NCBI GenBank assembly: GCA_964017235.1
Contig: OZ024938.1
Location: 13,259,454 to 13,323,453, forward strand
Reading direction: 5' to 3'
DNA: 64,000 bases
Source: Sabellastarte sp. h YS-2021
Lineage: Eukaryota > Annelida > Polychaeta > Sabellida > Sabellidae
In this document: positions 1 to 11,961 of the stretch, piece by piece
Layout of the letters: every line of letters starts with the position of its first letter
Position numbering within the stretch: the first letter of the stretch is position 1
Notes under the pieces: model-generated
Seen by the model: the letters and a program-made list of their open reading frames with translations, nothing else
Databases searched by the model: none
What the model was told of the DNA's origin: nothing
Made by a program: the position numbers and the translations under genes

Positions 1-1308
1 CACAGAAATACTGCTCAGCCCTGGCCAAAGGTCACAGCACAGGTCATGGCGAAATGAAATTGGTGACAAGAGGTCATCAAGAGACAGTTTAAACTTCAAA
101 GCTGATTTTGTACACAACACTAGCACAGAAAACCGTGTTCACAGCAGGGATGTCATTGGTGGGGATGTCGGGAATACTTCACATGGTGGTGATCATCATA
201 CTGGGAAGGCATTACAGATTATAAGGGACACCAACGGTAACTACGATCACTTCAGATCTGCAAATGTAGAAGATCCAGACTCAAAAGATCTTGAAGCCCA
301 AACACCAAGAAACTTTGGAGTTGTTTCTTCACAGAGAAATCAATGTGAGTTTCGACCAGTTAACTGTGACAGTGAAAGTATCCAGAGATTGAACAGTAAA
401 ACTGCACAGTTACAAGACAGTGGGGTAGACACTGGGTGTACAATAGAGACAGATAAACAGGAGCAAGTGTCCAAGAGTGCAGTAAGACTCAGAAGGGCAA
501 AGCTTTCACTGGATAGTGGAATAGAGTGTGAATATACCAGTCCAACAGTATATGACAGACAAGGGACAAAACCTGATGAAACCACAGAGAGATCTGGAAA
601 AGCAAAGGTACAGCTGGAGAGGGAAGTGGATTGGAGAAATGCTACAAGCTACAGTAAACCACACAAACTATCACCTGAAAACAGATATAGATCCAGTAAA
701 GGCTCAGTTGGTATTGATTCTGTTGACACTGCACAGCAGGACATACAGCAGATTAAACCGGTGAGCACAGAATCCTCTGGTAGAACAAAGGTCTCTGTTG
801 ACAGGGGGATATTATGTTCTTACAGCACATTTGATGTGGAAGAAGTTAGAAATCAGTCATATAACAGTGCTGGAAATAGAAGAAAGATTTCACCAGACCA
901 CAGAGTAGAACTGGAATTTACCACAGAGTACAAAAGTGAATATAATACATCTAATACTTCCCAAATCTCTGGGGAAACAAAGCTCTCCTGTGACAGTGGG
1001 ATAGAATCCGAAGGAAGTAAACATTTTGAAAATGATGTATCTCAAGGTGATGAGCATAGCAAGCGAAAGATCGCACTGGATCTTAAATTACTGCTAAATA
1101 GAGATCAGGACACTCATAAACTCTCAGACACAAAAGCCACCAGTAAACAGACTGCAAACCTGAGTGGGATAAAGCAGAAACAGTTGGACCTGATAGACAG
1201 GAGAAAGGCGGAGCTTCAGGATATGATTGACAGGTGGCACAGTCACCTGACCCGGCAGGTGGAGGATACCTATGCTGAGGAAGAGGAGAGGCAGTTCAGA
1301 ACAGACAG
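1..1308 (+). CDS. NHL-protein gene, exon A (disordered repeat region plus helix), partial
   Basis: Open in frame 2 from the window edge, about 435 codons without a stop. Rich in Ser, Asp, Thr and Lys. The motif with core SLDSGI or a variant recurs at about 499-530 (KLSLDSGIECEY), 787-822 (KVSVDRGILCSY) and 982-1014 (KLSCDSGIESEG), with weaker copies near 405-435 and 603-635. The end is helical and charged. Donor AG|GTGAGT at 1309; ends in phase 2. Confidence 0.8.
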
Positions 1309-4300
1309 GTGAGTCAGAACAAGTAAATATATGTGCAGTGTGAAGTATTTGTTACAGCTCCCAACCATGACTTGACTCTAAATTAAAATAAAGAATAGTC
1401 TTACCAAGACCTGGCAACATTCTAAGAGTGGACTGTATGAAACATGGTGATGGTGATAGTAGTGGAAGTGATAATAGTGAAATATCGATGACACCAGTGT
1501 TCGACACTAACAAGAAATGTACGCTGGACCATAGGGCCAGTAACTCTCGATATCTACTGGTCCTTTAGATTTTGTGGTGGTCATTAATTATGAGAAATAA
1601 AAGCATGCAATTTTATTCAGTATCTCAGGTGAAAGTGTAGAATGAAATCTACTGGCAAAAGGGGCCAGTAACTTTTAAACTATGCAAGTCCTTAGAAAAT
1701 TCTACTGGCCGCGGACCAGGGGACAGCATTACTCTTGAACGCTGTATGACACCAACACCAAGTAAAACCCATTTAGTGAAAAGTTTCCTTTTAAGTAGAA
1801 TTTAGTTACAGGTCTGCAAGGGCTTTTTCTAGTGAATTTAATAAACCTCGTGATTGTGGATGTTCTTGGTTAAATACTAGGCTAGTAAGCTTTTACTAGT
1901 TTCTTAAGAATGAATCTACATTGTCCAACTATGCATGTTTATTTTCAGGGGGTGGGGGTGGGGTCATAGTGTAGGAAACACTTTTACTTTCCACTAAGTT
2001 TCCATTATGGATATAACTACTCCAGAATTGAAATTTGCATAAACACAACTGGTGAAATGTTAATACCGTATATAATTGCATACAAGACATGCTGCTTCCC
2101 ATAGTAACCTGGCACAACCTGGACACAAAAACCTCATTTTTGCTTGTTTTAATTGTAGTTTAGTTGAGTTCATTTTATTACAATATGCACTGACACAAGT
2201 GAAAGTGATAAAAGTATTTTACTTAAGAATCATTTTTAATTGGTGATAATATAATTTCAACAAAAAACAGTACCCCAACTTGGCACAATTTGCATAAAGA
2301 AATTACCAAAGTAATTTCATTTGTCGCTACTGTCACTTCTACTTCCATATTTGGTATACAAAAGTGTACAAATTTTACTGATGACAACCAAATGTTAACT
2401 AGATTGCGCTGACTCGACACCAACATATCCTCAATTAGGCCATCTCTCATGCCATATGCATTCACTGGGTATCTTTGTAGCACCCATTTTGTGTGATTCA
2501 CAATTATTCTAAACCATTTTTCTTTTTTTTTCCATTTTTGTCAAGCCATTTTTAAATTTGTGTCTTTTTTTGGTCAATCTTCCTGCAATGATAAGATCAA
2601 TCCTTTTTCAAGTATTTAAATGGTTTTCAGTACTTTCAAAAAATTATAGTTACTGTATTACAGCTACAGAGCTCAGACCTGTACATGGTTCACATTATTA
2701 TGTAGGATCATAACTCAATTTATATTAACTTCGAAGTTATGAGGAAAATAAGATAAAAGAAGGAAAATTTTTATATAAAGAGATTATCAATCACATACCA
2801 AACAATTATTTATTACCTGATTGATCTTAATATTGACTGTGATGAGGTAGAGTCATGTTACATAGTATCTGCAAAAAAAGTGGTTGTAAAGGTATACACT
2901 GGGTCCCTGTGGTATTTTTAGAAATTTTAATGATGAGATCTTATAATTCAAAGTACAGAGCTCCAATTTTCCATAAAGAAAGATCACATATACAAGTTAT
3001 ATCCAATACAGTTTGTGTCTGGTCAGATTTGCATCTTCCACATATGTAAAAGGTGCAGAAAAAATGTCCTCCATGTAGATTGCTTATGGGCCTCATTTAC
3101 AGGTTCAATGTCTACTTAAAGCCTTGATTTTCGGCACATGTAAAAAGAACATATTAATATATTGACAGATGAGATTTTGGCTCTATCAGTCACATAGTAA
3201 TTGACAGCTATAGCACTTACAAGTGACAAAAAGTCAATAAACTGGGTCTCTGTGGGCATCTCAGAGACCTAAAGGTAGCCTTAAAATTAAGGCTACAGAC
3301 TTCAAATTTTCTACAGACAAAAATTACATATAGAAGTTATATCTAATACAGTTTGAGACTTGTCAGACTTGGTCCTCATACACAGGTTAAATGTCTATGG
3401 CATTTTAGAAACCTTAAGGTGACCTTAAAATTAAAACTACAGTCTTCAACTTTCAACAAAGATTACATTTAGAAATGTCTAAGTAGGATATTTATAGGCT
3501 TCAAACAAAATTTTAACCTAACATAAAGTCTTGATTTTTGGCAAATGTAAGAAGAATATATTAAAGTGCTCCCAGGTAAAATTTGAGCCACATGAACCAC
3601 ATAGTTTTTGAACTAGGAGGCATTAAGCAGCCAAATGTCAAATTTCTAATCTTAAGGTGGTCATAACTTCTTTATTATTGGGAGTTTAAGGTCACCATAA
3701 CATAGGGTTCCTCTCCTGACCCAAATACATGGGAGTGCTAAGTTTAAATGAAATAGGTGAAAGCATATTTGAGTTATTGCATACACAAGTCAAAACGCAC
3801 AGTAGCGGCAATGGCGGCACGACAGGGGTAAAACCAGTATGTTCCCAACATTTCTCTGGGGATATAATAATACTTCATCTTCTGTTTTGTAACATGTTGA
3901 GGTTTGTGCCAAACAATATAATTTTCACCAGAAGTGCAATTGTGTCACAAAGAAAATATGTTGCAAAGTTATTGGAAAATTAAAGCACCAATAGCTGGTT
4001 GAAAAATAGCTATTTTTTTAACAATTACACAATACTCAGTTTGTACTAAATGATTACATAAATGACATGACACACATTTCCAATTTGGCATTCGAGCTTG
4101 AGCTGCACTCTGATATCAAAAAGAAATATAGAAAAACTAACAGGACAGACAGTATACTGTGTACATACTGGCACATGACCAGGTCTACTTGAAAGAAACT
4201 CTTCACATAAACAAGAAAAGGTTCATGACATGAAATTATAAGCATTTAAAGTATTCACTACATTAATTAAGATACAATCTGAACAGAAAATCACTCAACA

Positions 4301-7300
4301 AGTATAGGACTTTGAATTAAATGTTTTTTTTCTCTATGTTATCTATAATGACAATGATTTTTAGGTACTGTGCTGAATCTAAATCTACTATTCAAGTCAC
4401 CACTAATCAGGAACTTAAAAATTTTCACACATCCTTTTTTAAAAGTGTTTTACATGACATTATTCCAAGATTAATGAGTGAATCTTCAAGAATTTTTTAT
4501 ATGTGCAGGGCCTGCCAAAGGAAGAAGTGACTACATGAAAGATGATCAAAGATCTGGATTACATTTTGGATATAAAAAAATTCTGAATTTTCATACACGC
4601 ACCTATGATAGAGTTTTCTAGCTTACACTGCTGCACAAACGAGATCTACTGCCATTAACTACAAGACTTATAGCTAATCTATTCATATCATTACCAGATT
4701 AAATGACAAATACATTCAAACTTATCTATACCATCTTTTGCAGAGCTTTTTTGTAATTTGTAATTTTAGTTGCATTAAAATTCAGCCAGAAAAATAACAG
4801 AAGAATCAAAAATTAGAAATATCAATGAAGTTTGTTTTTAACTTGGTAACCTTGACTGTTTAAAATAAAGAACAGTCACAACATTATGCTGTGACAAAGT
4901 ACATTCTTGGTATGTGTATTAGACTGATTTCTTTAATTTCATCACATTTGAGTAAAAACTTAATTGTTTGAATGTGCATTATAAAACTGAAACAGCCATC
5001 AAAACGAATCCTCATCCAAAGGACCTCAGAGTTGATTCATCTGTCTTCTCTTAAATTTAATTTAAAAGTATTCAATTAAGTCAAATCTGCAATCTGTAAT
5101 AATTATCATAATAGCTAGCAATTTTGAATCCCTAAATGCAAATCCATTTGATTTTATATCACAGTATAATGACCATGTTTTTCTCACACAAGGACAATTA
5201 ATAGATGCATTTATGTTTTTGTTATTTTCATATTATTTAATATGTTTTATTTATTTTTAAGTCTACATTTGGCTCAGTTTTCTATCTTTACTTGGTTTAG
5301 ATCCAGAGGTTGACCTTATCAGTCAACTATTGAATTTTTAATGCTTTGTGTATTTTTCATACGAGGACCACGCCTTATTCAGTTCAGACACAGTGGTTGA
5401 CATAATAGTCTGGTTATTTGCAGGTGCCTACTGGTTTTCAGTGCAGAATGTTGACCAACTAGTATGCACTGATTTCCTCCATCCCCTTAACTACCTGCCT
5501 TGATATGACATGTAGAGTAAGGAATCTAAAATTCACCAGATATCTAAAATTCGCCACCTCTAAAGACCTTACTTAATTCAGTGAAAAAAAGATGTTTCAT
5601 CTTAAACTTTGTATTTTTCAGTTTAAAAAGCCTTAATTTACTATACATTCAACAAATCTCACCTCAATTCATTTATTTTATTACCGGTAGTATTTCCACA
5701 TGTGGCGAATTTCAGATATGTGGCGAATTTTACATTAATTTCTTACTCTACAATGTGCCAAAAACTATGTTAAACTAAAAACAATAAATAATCCGTCAGT
5801 TAGTCAATCAATGCTTGTTAAAATGTTCAGGTATTTTTAATACTGCATTAAGCATACTGTTTTCTCTCTATTTATATCCAGGTCAGACACAGACGATGAA
5901 CTGGTCATGTCCTCAATTCTTAGTGTGGAGGACACCATGCTGCCCAAACACTTTGGTTCATTCAAAGTGCACCATGTTCTCAGGAAACATATGCCAGGTA
6001 AAACCATTTCTGTTATGAAGTGAACATGTCAGGTAAAAACACTTCTGTTATTAAGTGAACATGCCAGGCAAAAACATTTCTGTTATGAAGTGGTGAACAT
6101 GTCAGGTAAAAACATTTTTGTTAAGTGAACAATTGTCGGGTAAAAACACTTCTTTTATTAAGTAAACATGTTGGGTAATACTCAGACTGTTTTAAAAAGA
6201 CTTTTAAGGAACAAAATTGTGTATGCTTGTCAGAAGTATTGTGAAACAAAGTTTATTCCCTATTTGTTTATACAACAGTCCATAAATAATCTTTGCAGTG
6301 TCCTACTTTTTCACCCACAAGATAAGCTGTATACCCAATATGTTTCATCAAATATCTAGCCTCCTCTGGTAAGCTTAACTAAACAAAGTACTCATTATCA
6401 ATGTATACAGACTACCTTTTATATTTTTACGTTCTTGAACTAGTACAATGAGTTATATGCGAAATATACATCTGAAATTCAGAGGGATTGAAATTTCTGA
6501 TATGTCATATATATCACCCTACTGCTTCTTATATCGGCAGCTCTGTTTAATTACTAATGATACAACGTATTTCACATCACAAATAAAGTGAAATAACCAA
6601 GCACACTTTATCTCTGTACTTCAGCCCTGGCAGCAGACTACTGGGCATACCAACTTGGCCCTGCTCGTCACTTGCGTACTTTTGAGACTCGTGAATCATG
6701 CGATCTCTTACAGCAGCATTTTTACATGGCGAGTAGCTTAGTGCTGACGCCTGGTGGCGACATCCTCGTTGCAGACCTTGGGGCTGACACCTGCCGAATA
6801 TTTACCCACGAAGGTCGCTTGAAACAAGAACTAGACACATATCCTTTTGATGAGCCCACACATGCCATCTGTCATGGAGGCGGTTACTTGCTATGCTGTC
6901 GGGAGGGACTCAAACGATTCAGTATCCAGGGTAAATATGCCGATACCATCCAAGACATCAAGTGTCCCCAAAGTGTTGCTATGGATACCAAAAGAGGTAA
7001 TCTGATCGTGAGCGATATGCACGACTGTGGGACAGTCATAGTGACATTACATCGGGACACACTCAAGCCCTTAAGATTCATCTGTGGATCGGAATATGAA
7101 AACGAGGCTGTATTCAGGCAAGCCTGGCATATACTCGTGACTGTCGATAATACATTACTACTAACAGACAGATATGATCATACACTGAAAGCATACAGAT
7201 TAGATGGAACGTTTCTCTGGAGTGTTGGAGGTCAAGGATCAAAACCAGGTCAGCTGTTTAACCCTGCGGGCATTAGCGAGGACTTCTTGGGTAATATTTT

Positions 7301-7484
7301 GGTGGCTGACAGTAACAATGACCGTGTCCAAATGTGGGGGGCAGATGGACAGTGGTTAGGAGTGCTGTTAAATGAGAGCCAAATCTCCCAGCCAATGGAC
7401 TTGGCAACAGACGAACAGGGGAACCTGTATGTACTTCAGGGAGATGGGAAAGTGGTGATATACAGATACCTGCGAGACCTGTGA
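1..7484 (+). CDS. NHL-repeat beta-propeller protein, 3' part of gene (three exons, 5' end outside window)
   Basis: Gene-level entry; exons are 1-1308, 5882-5997 and 6625-7484. Seen: frame 2 is open from the first bases to a consensus donor at 1309, and the exon phases (2, then 1) join the three pieces into one frame ending at TGA 7482-7484. The first exon codes for a polar, probably disordered region in which a short Lys-x-Ser-x-Asp-Ser-Gly-Ile motif recurs, and ends in a charged helix (IDRRKAELQDMIDRWHSHL) that could be coiled coil. The last exon codes for about 286 residues with NHL-type blades such as GNILVADSNNDRVQMW and GDILVADLGADTCRIF. Known: NHL propellers bind protein or RNA and cap TRIM-NHL ubiquitin ligases. 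Inference: it may be a TRIM-NHL relative, but no RING or B-box is visible here, so the exact family is open. Confidence 0.82.
5425..5790 (+). repeat. SINE-A 3' fragment split by a MITE
   Basis: 5425-5512 (TTTCCTCCATCC ... TGATATGACATG) and 5751-5790 (CAATGTGCC ... AACAATAAATAA) match, in order, the 3' body of the full SINE at 48941-49177. The break between the two parts is exactly where MITE copy 1 sits. The tRNA-like head is missing, so this is a 5'-truncated copy. Confidence 0.65.
5513..5750. mobile_element. Palindromic TA-flanked MITE, family M1, copy 1
   Basis: Starts TAGAGTAAGGAATCTAAAAT and ends with its imperfect inverse (GGCGAATTTTACA ... TTCTTACTCTA). It belongs to a four-copy family in this window (also 9676, 16591 and 29892), each about 227-238 bp with terminal inverted repeats centred on AATTCGCCA/TGGCGAATT. 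The interrupted SINE shows that the outer TA is a duplicated target, as in Tc1/mariner elements. No coding capacity. Confidence 0.85.
5882..5997 (+). CDS. NHL-protein gene, exon B
   Basis: 116-nt exon. Acceptor TATATCCAG at its left edge and donor CAG|GTAAAA at its right. It takes the two carried-over bases from exon A, reads SDTDDELVMSSILSVEDTML and onward without a stop, and ends in phase 1. The reading frame and both splice sites fit the neighbouring exons. Confidence 0.8.
5991..6176 (+). repeat. Minisatellite of about 35 bp containing tandem splice-donor copies
   Basis: Five to six copies of a unit like ATGCCAGGTAAAAACATTTC start at about 5991, 6026, 6061, 6099, 6132 and 6168. The first unit contains the true exon B donor (CAG|GTAAAA). 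Later units keep CAGGTAAAA (twice) or drift to CAGGCAAAA, TCGGGTAAAA and TTGGGTAAT. Confidence 0.85.
6625..7484 (+). CDS. NHL-protein gene, terminal exon (beta-propeller)
   Basis: Acceptor TGTACTTCAG at the left; the first two bases complete the phase-1 codon from exon B. The exon runs open to TGA at 7482-7484. It encodes a propeller with several NHL-like blades: SLVLTPGGDILVADLGADT, SVAMDTKRGNLIVSD, WHILVTVDNTLLLTDRYDH, GISEDFLGNILVADSNNDR and MDLATDEQGNLYVLQGD. No canonical AATAAA signal is evident between the stop and the MITE that begins at 7676. Confidence 0.85.
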
Positions 7485-7675
7485 ATAGTTAGTAGTTACA
7501 GATTGAAATATGAAACTCTATTCTGCATCCCGTGGGGCAGGAGTGGGAATTTGGGAAGGTTGCTCAGTGGTCAATTTGCTTAGTAACTGAAGCATATTTC
7601 CCAATGTCTTACCCCACATACACTGCACTAACATGTGTCTTACTGAGGAAAGTTTTCATACTGATGAAAGATAAA

Positions 7676-8143
7676 TACTGTATAAGTGGTTATTTTCGCG
7701 TGGAATTAATTTTCGCTATATTCGCGAGTGACTACAAAACGCGAAAATAACTTCTAGCCAATATTTATATCCAGTAGAACCAGTCTAGCGTGAGCGGTAA
7801 TACAAGATTATGCAAGATACAATATTTAACACTGTCACGGAAACAAATCAAATGTACCATTCACAGAAACGCCTAACTTCTTTGATCTTTATCACCAATA
7901 GGGAGGGATTAATTCAATTACACGACCCCGCTACACAACTTCTTTGATAATGCGCCGGTCAATGAAAGTGTGTTCGATTGGCAATCAAACCAGCAGAAGT
8001 CCGCGTAATATTTTAATTTGAACATGTTGTTAGTTTGGGCGATAATTGAATATATTTCACCGCGAAAATAAATTCTCGCGAAGCAGGCCTACAGTGTACA
8101 TTCGCGAACTTAAGTACCCGCGAAAATAACCACTTATACAGTA
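7676..8143. mobile_element. MITE with TACTGTATAAGTGG terminal inverted repeats
   Basis: The left end TACTGTATAAGTGGTTATTT continues TCGCG; the right end is its exact inverse (CGCGAAAATAACCACTTATA then CAGTA). The ~25-bp terminal repeats are perfect, and sub-terminal GCGAAAATAA motifs recur inside. 468 bp, non-coding. Probably a non-autonomous DNA transposon; its superfamily is not assigned. Confidence 0.85.
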
Positions 8144-8266
8144 TTTGTGAGCAAGGAAACTAGCTGTATACATTACAGGGACATGAAAAACTGGCAGTGT
8201 GAAGAAAACACATATTTTGTATACCTAGTGTCAGCAATATGTTGTCCATTTCAATACTGATGGAAG

Positions 8267-8504
8267 TACACGGGTGGTCACAAAGATAAACGGTCATAGA
8301 GATAAACGGTCTTCAGAATTCTTCAAATATAAGTAGTCTAAAGAGCAGCACAACACAAACCAAATACCAGATGTCTTGATAAGCTTTCTTTGATTGTATT
8401 TTCTTATTTAGTTTGTGTGATTTTGTTGTTTACACCACTTAGATTTGAACAATTCTGAAGACCGTTTATCTCTATGACCGTTTATCTTCATGACCACCCG
8501 TGTA
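8267..8504. mobile_element. Foldback MITE with inverted repeats of about 52 bp
   Basis: The left arm TACACGGGTGGTCACAAAGA (continuing through GATAAACGGTCATAGAGATA to CTTCAGAATT) is mirrored by the right arm ending GACCACCCGTGTA. The arms differ at only a few bases and enclose about 130 bp. Each arm also carries an internal duplication of AGATAAACGGTC. Non-coding. Confidence 0.82.
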
Positions 8505-9083
8505 ATGAGTCTGTAAACATTCCAGGAAGGTGTTAAACAAGTAGTACATATACCTGTATACACTGTACATCTGTGGAAGTTATAAATAATTGTAAAATAC
8601 ACCAATGCAAGTATGAAACTATGAATTATAAAGTAGTGCAAGTCCCAGTATAAACTGTCAGCAGATGTCAGAAAAAGCTGCTGTACATATCAAACATGGT
8701 CTCCATTGTGATTTGTGACACTGTTCCATCACTATTGGTCAACAGAAATCCTACCTGCTAAATGTAACTAAATATCCATGCATTTTTAACATATTTTATA
8801 AAGCATTTATTTATTTAATTGACGTACAAATCATGACATTCTGATTTGTTTAGGTTTGAACTGCAATATTAACATTAACAATAAAAAGGGGTATTTTCAA
8901 TAGATGCTTATGTGCAAGGAAAGGTGGAAGGTCTGAGCTTCCCTCATCAGACTGGCAACCTGTTCAGCCAGGTGGTTCTTATCAATGACTTCACCCTTAG
9001 CTTATAAATTTTCCGTGATCTAATTGCGGAGATAGGTGTAATTAAGGTAATGAAGGTAACACTGAGCAAGTGCAGGACTACTT

Positions 9084-9281
9084 ACCGTAAATTTCCAAAA
9101 TAATGCCCAGGTTCAAATAAATGTCTGGTTCAAATTAACGCCTGGTACCAAGCACATTGTTTACAATTTAGAACACTGTTTCTTGTATTTCAAAAGAACG
9201 CCTGGTTCAATTTAACGCCTGGTCTGATGCCATTTGAAAATACTTAATGCCCGGGCCATATTTTGAAAAAATACGGTAAGT
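9084..9281. mobile_element. Short repeat element with TTACCGTA ends
   Basis: Begins TTACCGTAAATTTCCAAAAT and ends AAAAAATACGGTAA, giving a short imperfect terminal inverted repeat. The motif TTCAAATTAACGCCTGGT and variants recurs three to four times inside. A similar AATGTCTGGTCCACATTTTG fragment lies near 29863. Probably a small MITE; its boundaries are approximate. Confidence 0.6.
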
Positions 9282-9675
9282 TGTAGGTACCAGTGACATA
9301 AGTGTGATCTGAGACTTCTGGTGATCATGGTCTTAAGGCCTGTACACACCAAACTGATCCAATTGGATAAAAACTCAGAAACAAGCACTCTTTGTACTGA
9401 AGAGAATACTGATATATTTTTAAAGTCGGGCCCTAAAATAAAGAAGTTATGTTCAATTTAGGTGAAGCATTCAGCTGCATATGTTGAAGAAATCTATGTT
9501 CCAATACAGCTGGATAATTCTTTAAAATAAAAATCCTTTTGTATGGGCTTGTATTATATCATCGTCGATGCATATAGACAATGTTTGTCATACCAGTTCT
9601 AACTTTATGAGCGTGCCATATTATGTTTATGTTGGTACATACAGGCCATATGTTCATCTATACCAATGATCTGTG

Positions 9676-9902
9676 TAGAGTAAGAAATCTAAAATTCGCC
9701 AGGAATCTAAAATTCACCACCTCTAAAACCTTAGTTAATTTTATGAAGAAAATGATGTTTTTGTCCAAAAATTGGTATTTTTCAGTTCAAAAACCTTAAT
9801 TTACTATATGTCAAAAAATCTCACCACAATTCATTTATTTTATTAGTATTTTCACATGTGGCGAATTTCAGATATGTGGCGAATTTTAGATTTCTTACTC
9901 TA
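9676..9902. mobile_element. Palindromic MITE, family M1, copy 2
   Basis: TAGAGTAAGAAATCTAAAAT at the left and its exact inverse, ATTTTAGATTTCTTACTCTA, at the right. This is the best-preserved terminal pair of the family. 227 bp including the flanking TA; non-coding. Confidence 0.9.
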
Positions 9903-10081
9903 GATACTAATGATCTGAGTGTATAGATCTTATCAACTTTATCAACTAATTCTTTAATTTGTGACAACACTGATGTTAATATTGTGTCATGATGACAACA
10001 TAATAATACTGGGAAAGGTTTCATTGGGGAAAAAAAACAATAAAATTAGTTTTGTTATTGTTTTCTGTACCTTAGTAGATA

Positions 10082-10560
10082 TTAGGGATGGGTCGATATC
10101 AAAAATGTGTAGATCGGGAGGTCGCCAATGCCAAACCATACCAATTTCGGGACTTCGCATTTTAGTACAACCCCAACCAAACATGGACATTTCATCTTAC
10201 GACATTACAATAAAAGTCCTCAAATGCACAAAATACAGGTTAATAGAGACATGTAATTTCCTCCAATTTCTGGTTTGTTACCAATATTTTAGTTTTTCCT
10301 TCAATTATATTTGCTGACAAGTGAGAATAATGTTATGAAGTGTCATAGCCAAAACATGGCATTTCTGCTCAACGTATATCGTAGAACCGTAATAGTCTGC
10401 AAATGCAGGAAAATATGGGAGAAAAGCTTATAAACTCTTCAAATTTGAATATTTTTCTGATATTTTAACCCTTCCTTCTATTATACATGCTGACAAGCTA
10501 AGTGGTGCTTTTAAAATCTCATCATGGTATTTCACATTATGCTTGTCATATGACAACAGC
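10082..10560. repeat. Truncated hAT-like repeat (family of the 43709-44645 element)
   Basis: Starts TTAGGGATGGGTCGATATCA. Phrases ACCCCAACCAAACATGGACAT, shortened here, and TTTCTGCTCAACGTAT match the element at 43709-44645, and partly 33310-33600, whose right end reads CGACCCATCCCTAG. The right end of this copy is not found. Confidence 0.6.
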
Positions 10561-11442
10561 TAATTAGATTTGTGTCCAATCTATGTGCCAAAAGTTGTAA
10601 AGAATGTATTCTGTTGTAGTGCTGTATTCATTTAATTGAGGCTTTCATGTGAACCACGTAGATACTTGAGGTTCAATGTGTATGTTTAAAGCTAGCTGTG
10701 ATAGAAGATGACATATAAGTTTAGTACAAACTTGAAAATTTTGATTACTTAAATGTAGCTTTTATAAGCTACAAGCTTACCATGTGGAACTGAATGCTTT
10801 CTCGGGAGGCCGCAGGCATCCGGCCAATGTCCAAGAAAAATAAACGTTTAGTATTGACCGGATCCACGTGCTGATTGTGTACCAAAACAGTGTAATCTCG
10901 CGTCTAACCCTTCTTCTCTTGTTGGCTGCGCAACTAGCAAGCATTTGAATATAAGCTTACAATATCACTGTTTTCTCAGGAAATACGTATTGTTGGATGT
11001 CATTATTCTGCCACTTGTTTAATTTTATTGTATACATCATTTTGTCATAGTTTGAAAAGTGCAGGATCAGTATTCTTTGAAATTTTACTGTTTTCTGCGT
11101 TTCGAAATGGGTAATTTGGAATTTAACTGAAGAAATTTTGACGAGTTTTATGAATTAGCAGCATCTAAGTACTTAACTTTGGTGGTGTTAATCAATGAAG
11201 TGTATGCATTAGTGCTTATAAATATTTATCAATATTACCATATGTATAACGTGAATACACAGTAGACTCTATATAAGCTGCAACTTCATTATATCCACAG
11301 GATTTGCTCTGGTTATGGTTAACCCTTTCAACTTAATCCTACAAAAAAATAAGGCTTTTTTCATGTTCAACTTGGTTGTTCAAAACTGGTTCTAATTCCA
11401 CCTAAATATGACTTCTGCATGTGTTCTACTTACACTGTCCAC

Positions 11443-11961
11443 TAGTGCTGGGACGATGTTCGCAAACTTCGGTATTATCGCTCGCTGGCTCATTGCCAAT
11501 CAATGATCGGTAAAATTTAAGTAAAACCGATATTTGCTAAATCCATTTCTTTGCAGCCTTTTGGTCACAATAAAATGCTAACCTTAATAATATTTTGTAA
11601 AAATCTGAAATATCCATCAGTAAAAATCACAAAACTAGCCGTGAATGCAATAAAAATAACGTAAATAGAAACACCTTGGGGTTTTCCAACTGTTGTCAAG
11701 GTAATCATAAAATCAGCCAATCACAAGTGATGATACACCAAGCATAATCTGTTAGTGAGGGAGACGTCTGTGAATGGCTTTTAGATTATATTTTGGTCAT
11801 ATTTGTGGTAATTTGTGTGTATTTTACTTCATATAATTTAATATTAATATTTTATCTGTCTTTTTTACACTTCGACTCCATAATTGGAAATGTTCGAAGT
11901 TTGGTTACAAATGTTCGATACGAACATCGACACGGAAAATCCAAGCAATCTCCCAGCACTA
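11443..11961. mobile_element. hAT-type MITE with perfect 8-bp target duplication
   Basis: Element ends TAGTGCTGGGA ... TCCCAGCACTA are perfect 11-bp terminal inverted repeats. The flanks are CTGTCCAC at 11435-11442 and CTGTCCAC at 11962-11969. An 8-bp duplication with TAG-type ends is the mark of hAT transposition. 519 bp with no transposase reading frame. Confidence 0.92.

Larger units (their letters stand above)
1309..5881 (+). other. Intron of NHL-protein gene
   Basis: GT-AG intron of 4.6 kb, AT-rich, with no convincing coding sequence on either strand. About 2880-3610 holds degenerate duplicated blocks (phrases resembling ACTGGGTCTCTGTGG and AGTTATATCTAATACAGTTT recur). The 3' end holds a SINE fragment (about 5425-5790) split by a MITE (5513-5750). 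Nothing recognisable was seen in 1320-2850 or 3700-5400. Confidence 0.6.

Noticed and set aside
7532..7750. A small + strand gene just after the NHL gene
   Set aside because: The frame crosses into the MITE at 7676 and has no coding pattern; it is more likely 3' UTR and mobile DNA.
9961..10317. A + strand open frame of 118 codons
   Set aside because: It runs over the truncated hAT-like repeat, and the related copies at 33310 and 43709 do not preserve the frame.
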